The position numbers and the translations under genes are program-made. A stretch of 64,000 bases of DNA. Origin: Strigamia acuminata (lineage: Eukaryota > Arthropoda > Chilopoda > Geophilomorpha > Linotaeniidae). The notes below the pieces were generated by a model. That model did not search any database and was not told where the DNA came from. It saw only the letters and a program-made list of their open reading frames with translations. Below are positions 10,924 through 23,345 of the stretch, in pieces (position 1 is the first letter of the stretch; each line of letters starts with the position of its first letter). The stretch spans positions 5,355,605 to 5,419,604 of the forward strand of contig OX442321.1 of the NCBI GenBank assembly GCA_949358305.1, written 5' to 3'.

Positions 10924-13900
10924 ATGAAGAATATAGACTCAAAGAGCGATTTGGTAAACGGAAATATTCACGTAATCGAAAACCAAATTCAAAGAGAAAT
11001 TGTATCGCGCCGAGTTAAACTACACGAATATTTTAAAGACAAAGATCCTTCCACCAGTGGCTACGTATCATGTATGTGAAAATTTAAAAACTAGTTTAAT
11101 TTGTTTAAAAACAATTGTACTATAAGAATTTTTCTTTTAAATTTTTCTAGGGGATCATTTCGAAGACTGCCTCGGCCAAAATCTAGGAATTAAATTAAAT
11201 CCCGTGGAATTAGCCGCTTTTAAAGACAAATACGACACTCGTAGAAATGAGACATTCAATTACAGACTATTCTGTAAATACTTGGAAGGTAATTTTAAAA
11301 TAAAATGGTCAAAAAATGATTTTTAAATCGATTAAAAAGCATTAAAATGATTAAAAACGATTAAAAACCTTTAAGAATCACTAAAAAATGATTTAAAAAT
11401 TATTAAAAACATTAAAATTTATGAAATTTGATTAAAAATCATGAAATTTGATTAAAATTCATGCAATTTGATTTAAAAAATCATTAAAAAAGATTAAAAT
11501 ACGACTGTTTATTTAGGAATTGACACTTGGTACGACCACAAGGGTCCACCGATGAAATATGAGTAAATTACATTTAATAAAAAAAAAAAAATGAATAATT
11601 AATAATTTTTATTCAATTTAGACTCAGCATTCCGCACCCATTGCACACGCACACACCGCTGTTGGAAGACCCGATCAAAGGGATTCTAGAACGTCTATAC
11701 CAACATTACTCATCGCATCTTATCGATGTCTACGACGATTTTACCAGCGTGGACAAAACCAAAGAGGGTTTAATACCTTTTGGTCAAGTAATAACGACTT
11801 ACATATATTTTTTTCACACCAAACCTTCTAATTTTTAAAATTATTTTCAGTTGCTGAGGATTTTACGCGTGCCGAACGATTTCACAGAAGCGAACGTCAA
11901 GTTGCTCATGCAGAAGTTTCAAGCGCCCGAGAAACCCGGTTACTTCGATTACGTCACTTTCAACAACGAACTCGAGTTTATTGGTCGTCCGGAAGTCGTT
12001 CGTTTTCGCGACACCCACAGGTTTCGTTCCCGGACTGGAATTCTAGACCTACCACCCCCAGTTAGTTCGTAAATTAGTTAAAAAACAATAATAATAATTG
12101 GATTTTTGCAGTCAATCGTGACCATCAGCGTGAAAAACATCATCGATCGCATCATGCGCATCGTTTACAAACACAACATCCACTTGTACGATTATTTGAA
12201 CATCTACGACACTTCGCGCTCGGGAATAATCCTCGAGAAACAGTTCGCGAAGGGCGTGTGGCTGGCGGTGGGAACCGAGGCCGGGTTAACTCAGGACGAG
12301 ATCAACGCCGTGGCGCAGTTTTTCCGCAACAAGGACGGCCACGTTCCGTACCGCGAGTTCTGCAACGTCGTCGACAGTGCGTTTGTTCCGCCGTATCTGG
12401 AGACGAACGACGTCGGCAAAATATGCCGGATGGAGTACGGGCATCGCAAAGACGACGTAATTCGTGATTTTCACGTTTAGACGAATTTATTTTGAGTTTA
12501 TTTGATTTTTCAGTTGAGAAATCGATTGACGGAAGACGAAGAACGAAATTTTCAATCGATCGTCAAAGTGATCGCGCGGGAGGTCGATACGCGCCATTTG
12601 CAAATGGCGCCGTTTTTTGACGATTATGAAAATGTTTGAATTTAAAAATTTTAAAAATTTTAAAGAATTTTGACATTATTTCAATGTTTTAAACAAAAAA
12701 TTAATTTTTACAGAAGGCGCAGTATCCGGGATTGGTGTCGGCGACGGATTTCAATCGCGTGCTTCAAAAATTCGACATAGATCTTTCGCCGGCTGAATCG
12801 CAGTTGCTTTTGCGCAAATACGAAGTGCCTTCGTCGGGTGGAATTCGCTACAAATCGTTTTTACACGACGTGGATGCGGGTATGTGAAATAATGGCGTTT
12901 CGGTGAATAAATAATGATCGGATTGCGGGATTTTCTTGCAGGGTATCAACGGTATCGCGTCTATTTCGATAAAGACGTGCGATTACGCGATCGTCGAACT
13001 TTGCCGGGCGAACCGCAGTACAAATGCGGTGTTGGGCAGTTGGAGGATGTGTTTACGACGCTGAAGAAAATTCGGCATCACGTGCTGGAGAAAAGATTGA
13101 GAGTAAGAATTTTGTTTTTTAATTTTTGGCTTAAAATAATTTTGAGAAATAATATTTTATTTTTTTTTTATTTTTTTAGGTTTCGGAATTTTTCCGGGAT
13201 TACGATTTTACACGAACCGGTTCAATACCCGAAGCGCAGTTTGTTCGTGGTTTGGATCTGATGCTCGTTGGAGCTTTCAGCCAAGATTGCCGAATTAATC
13301 CGGACGAGCTCGGCGCTTTGTTAACTCATTATCGGGACCCGACTAAGCAAGAAAACATTCTCTGGCGTCGATTTGAGATCGATGTTGATGCGGGTTTGTG
13401 ATAAAAACTCGATTTAATGCGATTTGAATGAATGGATTAATTTTTTTTTTAGTATTTGTGACGAGAAATTTGGAAAAAAGTCCCACAATTCGACCGGAAC
13501 CGGCGGAATACGTGAATCCGAAAGTCGTGCATGATCCGTTGCCTTTATGGGCGACGGTTAATCATGCGAGTATCGCGCTGGAGAAGTTAAGAACTAAAGT
13601 TCGGCAGCAGAACATCGATATGAGAAGCTATTTCTTGGATTTCGACCGGTATTTTGGTTAAATTCTAAGATAAAATGTAAGAAATGACTGCAAAATGTCA
13701 GAAATAACTGCAAAATGTCAGAAATAACTGCAAAATGTCAGAAATAACTGCAAAATGTCAGAAATAACTGCAAAATGTCAGAAATAACTGCAAAATGTCA
13801 GAAATAACTGCAAAATGTCAGAAATAACTGATATAATATAAGAAATAACTGAAATAATATAAGAAATAACTGCAAAATGTAAGAAATAACTGAAAAAATT

Positions 13901-15049
13901 TAAAAATTAACTGAAAAAATATAAGAAATAGCTGAAAAATAAATTTTTTCTTTTTCTTTAGGTGTCGGGTTAGTCGAGTTTCGCCTTCGATTTTCGATCG
14001 AGCGATGTCCCACTTCCAGTTCCAGCTACCAGAAGCAGATCTCGACGCTTTGCGAGTGGTTTATAGTGACAATCGAGGCTTTAATTACGCCAGGTAAATA
14101 AAAAAAAAAAAAATTAATTTTCTAAATTCGTGAAAATTTCATTTTCCAAGGTTCGCTGACGATCTGCAACCGGAGCAGAAAGAATACGACCGTCACGGCG
14201 CACTCTTAGCCATGCTCAAAGCCCGCTTAGCCGCGCAGCAGACACGATATCCCGGCGCCTACATCGACCTTTTAGACCTAATTTTCCGTCTGAGAGGAAA
14301 AATGAGGAAATCGCGACTCATTCTGTTCGAATATCTCAAACAGCACGACAAACACAACCGAAACATTCTCGACAAATCCAACTTCCATCGTGCGTTGAGT
14401 CTTGCCGGCTTCGAACTCACCGACAGAGAATACGAACTTCTTGAAAACTGGTGAATTAATCAAATTTCCCAACGATTTTATTTAAAAAAAAAATCCAATT
14501 TCTCCTTTTTTAGCTTCGAACGGGCGGACGCACCGGATCATATCGACTTGGTACTGTTTTACGACACCATAAACTCAGCCGTGGCCGTAAACGAATTGGA
14601 GAAAAGTCCTCTGTCGACGCCGTTTCTCTTCCAAAACGAACCCCAAATCGCCACCAACAGCGTGGGACCGGAAGACGACAAGTTATTGTGGTCGGCGATG
14701 CATCGCATGGCTCGACAGGTTTAATAAAAAATCCAAAAAATTAAAAATTAATTATATCAAATTGTTAATTTTGTTTTATTTGTAGTTGCGTCAACGTCCC
14801 GTGTTCATGGAACCGTTTTTTGAAGATCTGGACCAACGGCACACGGGGTTGTTGTCTAGGACGCAATTTCGGCGAGGACTTTCGGCGCTTCATGGTTACG
14901 AACAAATTATAAGCAACGAAGAATTTGATGCTGTGACTCGTCGGTTCCGAACGGTGTCGGGCGGTCGCAAAGATGTTAATTATCGAGCTTTTCTTAGCGT
15001 GCTCGAGCACATATCGCGGAGTGATTTGACCGACGAATATTGGCGATGA
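10924..15049 (+). CDS. Large protein with repeated degenerate EF-hands, function unknown
   Basis: Fifteen exons: 10924-11071, 11151-11288, 11517-11562, 11622-11787, 11851-12060, 12112-12456, 12514-12633, 12714-12879, 12942-13102, 13180-13393, 13453-13648, 13962-14093, 14151-14450, 14514-14718, 14786-15049. All phases agree; 936 residues. At least seven segments repeat the pattern aromatic-x-D-x-D-x-x-x-x-G-x-(I/L/V)-x-x-x-x-F: FKDKDPSTSGYV, YDDFTSVDKTKEGLI, YLNIYDTSRSGII, FRDYDFTRTGSI, LKQHDKHNRNIL and FEDLDQRHTGLL. Many loops lack a proper acidic residue at position 12, so calcium binding is uncertain for most. No signal peptide or membrane helix. The layout recalls EFCAB6-like and protist flagellar EF-hand proteins, which would suggest an axonemal or scaffold role, but I cannot name an ortholog. 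PolyA signal 15067-15072. Confidence 0.85.
11289..11516. repeat. Degenerate ATTAAAA-rich intronic repeat
   Basis: Intron 2 of the EF-hand gene is made of drifting copies of GATTAAAAA and GAAATTTGATTAAAA. It is low-complexity with no coding content. Confidence 0.7.
13670..13935. repeat. 20-bp minisatellite in EF-hand gene intron 11
   Basis: Seven to eight exact copies of CAAAATGTCAGAAATAACTG at about 13690-13830, followed by degenerate copies (ATATAAGAAATAACTGAAAT). It fills most of the 313-bp intron between 13648 and 13962. Confidence 0.95.
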
Positions 15050-15189
15050 TAATGTAAAAATTGTTGAATAAAATAAAAAAAATTGTTAATATACGAAGTT
15101 GAAAATAATTTTTTCTCGAGCGTTAATAATAAAAAAGCTTTTTATTTTTTTATTTTTAATATTTTCGTCGTGGACTCGTCGTAATTACG

Positions 15190-15413
15190 AAATTAAATGA
15201 ATAATAACGAGATGGCGGATGACTCAGGCGAAAAGAATGATGGCGGAGGGCGCGGCGCCATCTGGCGGCTGATTTTCGGCCTACGTTTACAACTCGGCTT
15301 CAGATGGCGCCATTGTTCGATATGTTTAATCGCGGAAAAGTACGGACTCGTCTGTTTGGCTGTTTTCTGCGCCCGCTCGTCGCCGTTTTAGCATTCTTTT
15401 ATCATCGCCTGTG
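15190..15413 (+). other. Candidate non-coding first exon and promoter of NDST
   Basis: A local GC-rich island with repeated ATGGCG/GGCGCCAT words ends in a strong donor GTG|GTAAGTG at 15414. The next good acceptor on this strand with an in-gene ATG is the NDST leader exon at 34323. A 64-codon ORF starts at 15197 but looks like nothing known and is probably not translated. The link to NDST is inferred only; it could instead be a separate transcript. Confidence 0.3.
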
Positions 15414-17171
15414 GTAAGTGCAATGTTATTTTATTAATTCGTACCATCCGCGAGCATAATCGCAACACTTAACACGTGTTCTGACACGACGCTCGTTCTT
15501 TTCGCCTTCCATTGAACCGATCTAACATTCTTAAGCCTAAACAACTGACTCGTCTTTGCTCCTCGCCAACGTTTTCTCAAGATTTCGACCAACTTATTTA
15601 TCAACACCACTTTTGCGATGGAATTTTTCTTTTAAAAAAAAAATAATACAAAATCGCCACGACATTGTCTGTTGTTTTCTTTCTTAATATTTACTCGACG
15701 CGATGTAAACAAACGGATTTTTGAAATTTTTGTTGGAAAATTTTTCGTTTTTGTTTTTGTTTTGTTTTATCGCGACGTTGGAACGAGTTTTCGTTTAACG
15801 ATTGTAATTTTTCCGGGTTTAATTCTCGGCCGATTACTCGAGCGAGGGGAAATTAGCAAAGAAGCAAAGCAAAAGTGAAATTAGGTAATTCTACGGATGT
15901 TTATAGTGGAAGTAAAATTTTTATTTCTTAATTTGTTTAATTGAAATTCCTACGGCGCTTTTTTTTTCTCGTTTCGTCTTAATTTTTGCACCTTTTTCGC
16001 GGCCGTTTGTGTCGGAAAACGTGTTGGGACTTAAATAGTTGATGAGGAATTGCGGTAATGAGTAATTAAAAGGTGAAAAACAGGAAAGGTTGCGCCGAAA
16101 AGGAGAAATTTCGTAATGGCGTCAAACGAGGTGAAATTTTTATAGAAATTTTTATAAATTTTAGCGTTGAAAAATTTAAAAAAAAAAATATTACACAATT
16201 AAAAAGGGAATTAGGAAGTTTGTTTTGAGGAAAGAAAATGAAAATTAAGAGAAAGGTGTGTTTATTTTCGGGTGAAAAACGTGAGGCGAGCACAAATTAC
16301 TCATTAAAAAAGCCATTGCACATTTCCCTCTATTTTTTCTAAATTGGGAACTGAATTGGGAATGGGAGGAAAAAATTGTGTGCAAAAAAAAAGTCCTTTT
16401 TGCCTAATACACTAAGAGTAAATTGAAAAAAAATGGAAAAAAATGGTGGTTGTGGAGGAGGAGTGTTTTCCCCCCTCCCACTAATGTTCATGAGATTACT
16501 GTTATTATTTGGGTGACAAATGCTTGGAATAAAAATCCACAGGTGCATAAAAACAATCCAAATGTGCGAGAAATCAATAGAAAAGAAATATCACTTTTTT
16601 TTGTTTAAACAACAAACTGAATTATCACTTTTTTACGATTTTTTTTTTTCAAAAAAAAAATTAAATTGGTAAAAAAAATAATCAAAAAATCCATCAAAAA
16701 ATCACAAAAACATGAAATAGCAAAAAAATAATCAAAAACACGAAAGAAATTATAAAAAGTAAAAAAAAAACGTGAAAAGTTTCATCAAAATTCCCAAAAA
16801 AAAAAAACATTTTTATCTGTATTTGATTACTTCTTTTTCCCAACTTCCTAATCCTTTCGTCCAAATTGATATTTGATTGTCTGTGTACTTCCTATAGAAG
16901 GGAAACAAACGTATTTCCTATTTTGACAAGATGTCAGATATTTCGGTTTTGAGTTTGAGTGTGTCAACATAATGAATGCGATGGTCGGAATTTAGTGATT
17001 CGATTGCATCTGATTTGGTGCAATCAGGACGAAAGCGGAAGTGGGAAACATTACTAATACATCCTGAACGACATTGAATGTGGGAAATATGAGCTTATCA
17101 TTTATTAGAAAGCTTTTGACTCTTTGCATGAATCGTCGAGCAGAAATGGCATAGGTAGTTGATTTTTTTTG
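15414..17171. other. Non-coding, presumed NDST intron 1 (proximal part)
   Basis: No gene found. It includes A/T-rich low-complexity DNA at about 16615-16830 and otherwise unique-looking sequence. It contains no recognisable transposon end. Confidence 0.5.
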
Positions 17172-17757
17172 TTTCTCAATCGATGGGTTTTGGCATCTTA
17201 AAAGGTCTAAACACCATAGAAAGGAGGTTGGTGGGTGGTGGTTTGGTGAGGATTACGTATTATTAGGACTAATCCGTTTGTATTCAAATAAACTCCGTAC
17301 AATTTTGTAAAATACGGCAAAAAGTGAGGCCAAGAATGTCCCTTTGGGCCAGAAACGCAAGCGGGGAAGACCGTCGAAAGCAAAAAAGGCTTTCATTGCA
17401 GATTAATGTAAAAAGTGGACGTAATTATATTTTTAGGGGTAAATTTAGTATGTTTAAAATAAATTTTTTTTAGTGGGAAAAGTAATTAAAATGGGATGAG
17501 TAAAATTCGTGGGACAAAAGGAATTATTTAGTGAGAAACATAGTATGTGGGGAACTTAATATTTATTTAGTGGGAAATTAAGGGAAAGTAGGGATTTTTT
17601 AATTTGATCCCGTAGCAAATGGCCTTGCGGATAAGGCCATAATAATGTTTTCTGTTTCTGAATAAATGGGTTTTGGCGTCTTAAAAGGTCTAAAGACCAT
17701 AGAAGGGAGGTTGGTGGGTGGTGGTCTGGTGAGGATTATATATTATTAGAGATGGAG
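17172..17757. repeat. Direct duplication about 480 bp apart
   Basis: Segments 17182-17270 and 17665-17755 are about 90% identical. Both contain ATGGGTTTTGGC, CTTAAAAGGTCTAAA, ACCATAGAA and GGAGGTTGGTGGGTGGTGGT, followed by GGTGAGGATTA and TATTATTAG. They are either copies of a dispersed repeat or a local duplication with 390 bp between. Confidence 0.75.
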
Positions 17758-18289
17758 TTAATTAATTGTAATTTTGTTTCACAAACTTATTGTTTGTGGG
17801 TCAATGGACTTTTAGAGTTGAAGTGTCATTCACTGTTGGCAGGGTTGGTGTTTTAGAATGAATTTTTGATTTCATTCATCTGTTGCTGCAACTGTTTGTG
17901 TTCAGTTTTCATGTGTTGTGATTTAAAAATTAAAAAAAAAGATGGTAGCAAATTGTGCCACCATGGGGCAGGTTGGAGATAATTGAATCATCAGTATGGT
18001 ATTCACAATTAGAGTGGTTTTTGTTGTTTATGTAAGAGCATCCACCAACAAAAAATGTGAGTAAAAGCAGAATTGTGTTGAAAGATGCTGAACATAATTT
18101 GTTGCATACGGGTATTTTTTTCCGAGATTTTTTTCCCTCGCTTTTTTGAATAGTTTCCAGTCCTAATAATTATTGAAGTAATGATTAATAATGTTGTTCC
18201 CTTCAAAAAACTTAAGAACTGCTGAAAAATTGTACTCAGATCTCCGATCGTCGCAATCGATCTAACGGAAATCCAAGATGGCGGCCATT

Positions 18290-18385
18290 TTAATTTTAAT
18301 ATTGGCGCAGGTATCGGTATCGGCCGATATTCGGTTGCCGATTATCGGTATCGGTGATACTGCAAAATATCGATATCGGTTATAG
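18290..18385. repeat. TATCGG-rich imperfect hexamer repeat
   Basis: Drifting copies of TATCGG and its inversion CCGATA (for example GGTATCGGTATCGGCCGATA at 18310-18329), flanked by GATCT-rich sequence. The origin is probably a transposon end; this is not established. Confidence 0.5.
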
Positions 18386-19640
18386 TCTACTAAAAAGGAC
18401 CGAGATCTCCGAGACCGAGATGACGAGACGAGCGAGATCTGGAAGTACAGAACGCACGTTTAAACGACCGTTTATGAGTTATTGAATGCGCCTATACTGT
18501 AATGTGTACGCATGTCGTTGGTTTTTGCCGTTTACAGAAACACCAAAAACCATACGAAACAGAAACTTTGAGAGATATCAAATTGAAAAATCCATAAGGG
18601 TCATTATCGTGACTGGAAGACAAACATCTGCTGGTTGACGGTTTGGTGCATTCCCAATTATGCTCTCGAAGATTTTGCAGACCTTCCCCCCATCCACCCA
18701 TATTTCACATGTGTTTTTTTTCTCCTATTTAATTCTGGAAATCACGTTCCCAACGACTACTGCACTCAATCAATCATTTCCCTCTGAACGGCCACTTTTT
18801 TCATTTTGTGCAGGTGTAGCACCCAGCACTGGATTTTTCAATATGATTGACCTTGGTTATGATTTGTTCTTGATCTCCTGTCGCTCATCTTCCAATCTGC
18901 ATCAAAGGATCGGGTTGCGAGCAAATTATAATCCCCCCTATTCATCTTGCATTGCTATGAAAGACATGTGAGGAGAATAAGTGACTTTTGACTTTAGGTT
19001 TGAAAGTCCCCTTTTGCATTTCCTTTTCCCTTTTCTATGGCATTGTCATGTGGAATTGTTAGTGTGGGTTTGGCTTGAACTTCATTTGTGATTGTGTACT
19101 GTCAGCTAACATGGGGCTGAATGCTTTGTTTCTGTTGTTTCTGGATTGCATAGTGTCTTTATTTGCAAATATTCAGTATTGATCAACTTGGAGATGCTGG
19201 AAGCTTTTGTCTTGGAATCTCTCATATAAAAATGTTTATCCACTAAGCCGGTTGGTATTTTACTCCAGCTGGGAGAGTGTAAGGCCTTTTACCTGGCTAG
19301 CTGCATTCGAAAAGTCATTTAGACTGAACAGCATTTATTTAACTTGACATGAATGTTTGTTTGTTTGTGTGTTTGTTTCAACTTCCGGCGTTGGTAGTGC
19401 CACCTGTACGCGACTAAAACTATAATGGATGCCAAATTGTCGGTACCGACTCTTAAACTGCTTTTTTCGATAAGAAAAAGGTTTCGGTAAATTACGAAAC
19501 TAGTTTGAGTTTGTAGGGGATTTAATGCTCTACAAACCTGTACATCTTGTTTTATAATGTTGAAAGAAAAATTTTTTTAAACGTTTATTTTTGGCACTGG
19601 CACGGCAATCACGAAAAAATCTGTGGTAGTAGCGCACACT

Positions 19641-20075
19641 GGCGACTATTTGAAGCACCAATATAAAAGCTTTTTCCAAAAACACATTTAAACTGTTCGA
19701 CTGAGGCTTGTCTCTATTTAACTTGAAAAAGTGGCGGCTGATTTACTCTGCTTTCAATCGCAGCGGAAGAGTGTGCAACATTTAAACAACAAAACACGTT
19801 TAACCGCAATTTTTAACAACAATGCATGTTTAACTGCAATTTTAAACAACAATGCATGTTTAATTGCAATTTTAAACAACAATGCATGTTTAACTGCAAT
19901 TTTAAACAACAATGCATGTTTAACTGCAATTTTAAACAATAGGACATGTTTAACTGCAATTTTAAACAATAGGACATGTTTAACTGCAATTTTAAACAAT
20001 AGAACATGTATAACTGCAATTTTTAAACAACAAAACACGTTTAACTGCAATTTTAAGCTGACTTTTTGATTATGG
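19641..20075. repeat. 30-bp minisatellite with unique flank
   Basis: About eight copies of a 30-bp unit (AACAACAATGCATGTTTAAC then TGCAATTTTA) at 19785-20055. The period is a multiple of three, so decapeptide-repeat ORFs appear on both strands. A single related unit with similar flanking sequence (GTGCAACATTTAAACAACAA) occurs at 30050-30090, so the array grew inside a dispersed repeat. Confidence 0.9.
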
Positions 20076-21373
20076 CTGTAGAAAAACAAGATGGTATAGG
20101 ATATTGTAAGAAAACAAGGCCAAAAAGTCGAGAAACCTTAAAGCGCAAAACATAGCAACCGGTATAATAGTCCGAAGTGAAATGTGGTTTGTTAGCTTTA
20201 TTTTGAGTGAATTGAAATGTTGTTGTTTGTGTTTAAGGTGTTGCCACTGTTGTTGCTGACAATTTCTTGATTTGATTGGTGACCATGGAGAGGCGAACGA
20301 CGGTTTGAGCTTTGCAGGGGGCCACCCCTTTGCTGGTAAGTGCTTGCCTTATGGTGTTGCTGAGATGTCGATAGAGACTGTAACTCCAACTTGGAGTGGT
20401 GTTTGGAAATTTTTAGTAAGAATAAAGTAATCTCCAGAGGCTCGGGATTAAGTTGGGAAAGTGTACCTTTATACAGAGGGAGGCAACAAAGTGAACATTG
20501 ATGGAAGAGTTTTAAGCATAATGCTATGGTGTTTTTTTTTGTAAAAATGTATAATTATTAAAGATAAAGTTTTGCATTAAAGTTGAAGTGGGAACGGATA
20601 GAAATGGGAAATTTTGTAATTTAAAGAGAAATTGAAGCTGCAGTTTTGTGTTATACGACGAGTTAATTGGATGACGAGGCTTTTGACTACCTTAAGAGAG
20701 TCGTAGTTATGATGGGAAGGAAGACGAGAGAGAGTGCAATTAATGATTTCTTTTTTTAGATTTGAAAATTAATCTCAGTTTTCGAGTTTAAATTAAAAAA
20801 AGGGAAGAGATTATTGGTTTGTTTCTGTCACCCTTTGAGCGTGTATTTAAAGACGATAAGGTTTGCAGATCGGATTATTTTGCTCGATTATTACAGACTG
20901 TTTGCAAAAACTTGCGACAAACTCCCATTGGTTATTGATCTGTGAGCTGCTTAGTCTTATTGAGAAATAGTCCAAAAAATGCTCCCAACCACTACAATAG
21001 AACATTGTTTGACTTTTTTCTTTTGTTGGGATTGTATTCTTTAGCTTGTGATGTATCCAACCTGTGGGAAATTTTTTATGTTGAATGTAAAGTCCCTATT
21101 TAACTGTCCTAGGTGTAATAAATTTTATATACGGTAAGTTCCTTATCTACGAACGAGTACAATGTGGAAATAATGTTAATCCTAATTTAAAGAAAACATT
21201 TTTAGTCTTATTTTTTAATTTTTTTTTTATTAGAAATTAGTAACAAAATTTAACAAAATTTCTAATCCAACTTTGAAAAGTACAACAGCTGGCATATTGT
21301 GCTAAACAAGCGAACTAACTTATGCGATCTCTGAAAATTCGTACCTCGAATGTTCTTATGCAGGGAAGCAGTC
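20076..21373. other. Non-coding, no identifiable element
   Basis: No ORF, RNA or repeat structure that I can support; short A- and T-runs only. Confidence 0.5.
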
Positions 21374-21607
21374 TATACTCTGGCCATGTGTAAGTTTGGC
21401 CTAAATCCGAGCCTCATAACTCACTCTGTGCTGCCACCAGGAAAAATAGTTCAGAGTTTATTGCTTGCTTCTTTCAGAAATCTTAGAACGTTCGCTTACT
21501 ATTTCAGTAGATCGGTTGCAATCCTGGTGTTTGGATCTATTTTCTTGTATCGCTACACCAGAGAAAAGGCTCGGATTTAGGCCAAACTTACACATGGCCA
21601 GAGTATA
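21374..21607. mobile_element. TACTC MITE, copy A (234 bp, perfect 40-bp arms)
   Basis: The arms 21374-21413 and 21568-21607 are perfect inverted complements (40/40), beginning TATACTCTGGCCATGTGTAA. The family's internal conserved pieces are present: the GCCACCAGGAAAA motif near the left arm, and CTGGTGT...ACACCAG closing a short loop next to the right arm. The ends suggest a TA target (TA|TACTC...GAGTA|TA). No coding capacity. Confidence 0.9.
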
Positions 21608-21638
21608 AAACCCTTACTTTCACATCATGGGTTTAGAT

Positions 21639-21939
21639 CAGCGGTCGGCAATGGGCGGACCGTGGAAGGTCGAAACATGGGCTGCGGTGGCGTTTTCCCT
21701 CGGTTTCTTTGGTTTTTTGGTGTTTTTTTCTTGTTTTTCCTATTTTTTCATGTTTTTTAGGTTGTATTGGTATTTTTTGGGTTGTGTGTGTTTATTAGGG
21801 GCGGGGGGTTATTTGGTTTTTAAGTTTTTTTTCCGTTTTCTTAGGTTTTAGTAAGGTTTTTAAGCGTTTTTTTTTCTGGACCTCGATAAAAATTTTCAAT
21901 AGTATCCGGACCCCACTTAAAATTATTTGCCGACCCCTG
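21639..21939. mobile_element. hAT MITE with 8-bp target duplication (301 bp)
   Basis: The element starts CAGCGGTCGGCAA and ends TTGCCGACCCCTG, classic hAT termini. It is flanked by an exact 8-bp duplication GTTTAGAT (21631-21638 and 21940-21947). The interior is T-rich and non-coding. It lies 31 bp beyond the TACTC MITE copy A. Confidence 0.93.
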
Positions 21940-21947
21940 GTTTAGAT

Positions 21948-23049
21948 GATTGTGTGACATCATTTAAATGTCAATTTGTCACAACATATCAGTGAGTTTC
22001 TGCACTGCCTGGTGGATACAGCCGGAAACGCTCATCTTGCAGGCAAGCTTCAAGCTGGACTGGGATGATTTTTACGACCACGACTGTACATTGAAGTCCG
22101 TGGTCCAAATTTTGGCTGCACAATGTCCGTCTGTTTTATTTAAGAGTTTTAAACAAGCAGTGCGTGTGTCGAAGAAACATTACTTGGAAACCGAGGGACT
22201 AAAAGAAAGAATGGGGTTTCGGGAAGTGGCGAATGTGGGATATGTTGGTTGAACGTGACTATAGTTTTACTGGTCATTCCCATATTGGAAAAAACTCAAC
22301 AGCGGCAACTCTAAAGCACGCTTTCCTACCGCCGGCACGGCCTGTCTTTAAAAAGTATTTCTCTTTAATTTCACACATTTAATTGGTTAATGATGCACAT
22401 TTAGCCACCTGTTAATTGTGATTGGAATTGGTTCCGTTTGGTTAATTACAGCCTCCATTAACCAATGGGCTGTTATCAAAAATTTCACGAAGCATTAGCA
22501 GATGTCATGGCACATTATGCTCAGTTCCTTATATACTAAGTGCTTTTTACGATACACAATTGCAATAAATTGATAGTGGTGTATAAATAAATGCAGAAAA
22601 TGTTATTGATTTTTCTTTTACACACTCGCTTTACCAGAAGTCACACCAACCGAAGAGAAGCAAAAGCACGAGGAGCAATTTTCAGTACTAGGCACTATAG
22701 CGGTGGTCAGTTAGTGCTGATTTGGGCTTGGTAGCGAGGCTTCATATTTGACCGAGGGGATGATGGGAATTGAGACGAATTAAAGATGCAGTGTGGGTCT
22801 TGGGCAGTGACGGTGTTAGCATTCATGAAGCCGCTAAAACGTCATTACTGATTTTCGTTGAAAAAAAGATTCAGAGAGACAGAGTAGTAGAACTATGTGA
22901 GGTGGAGATTGTTTGTTGTGTTTTTAGTGCCATTTCTTGATGGGAATTGCTTTCTATTGTGGCACTGGGTTTCTGGAATGGTTTTCCATCGTGGTATTGT
23001 TTATTCTGGTTATTACTTCCGTCACTTGGATGGTGGTGGATTGACCTTT
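21948..23049. other. Non-coding intronic DNA
   Basis: No gene or clear element identified. A short open frame at 21968-22252 has no recognised homology and no splice context. Confidence 0.45.
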
Positions 23050-23177
23050 TATACTCCAAACCGGTACAACGTTGCCCTAACTCCTATTGGTTGAGTCGTC
23101 TCACTGGTGTAGTGGCACATAAAAGTAGCCCATGACACCAGAATTGTAATCTAACTAGGCAAAACAACCAATAAAAT
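23050..23177. mobile_element. TACTC MITE, copy B (one half, inverted orientation)
   Basis: Begins TATACTCCAAACCGGTACAA and reads inward through the conserved hairpin (CTGGTGTAGTG...GACACCAG). It stops where an unrelated dispersed repeat begins (AACAAGTAAACATCTG, 23178). The interior matches copy E at 35.6 kb read in reverse. The second arm is missing. Confidence 0.8.
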
Positions 23178-23345
23178 AACAAGTAAACATCTGTAATGCA
23201 TGGACGCATTACATATTAGACTTCTAAACTCCTTCTACACGAGATTTAACTCGTTGCAAATGCACGATGTAGATGCCGAACTCGCAAAAGCGCGATGTAG
23301 ACGTCGACGTCTCAAATGCGCTATGTAGACCCCTGAAAATACGAG
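23178..23345. repeat. Dispersed repeat shared with 35283-35455
   Basis: Both places contain CAAGTAAACATCTGTAATGC followed by GACGCATTACATATTAGACT and TCTAAAC, then CGATGTAGATGCCGAA blocks with CG-rich words. About 85% identical over the shared parts; the 35-kb copy has an extra 40 bp. No end structure resolved. Confidence 0.7.

Noticed and set aside
15197-15391. 64-codon ORF starting MNNNEMADDSGEK
   Set aside because: No recognised homology; more likely part of a non-coding first exon and CG-rich promoter.
19731-20089. ORFs with ACLTAILNNN or LLFKIAVKHA decapeptides
   Set aside because: 30-bp minisatellite read in frame; no splice context or homology.
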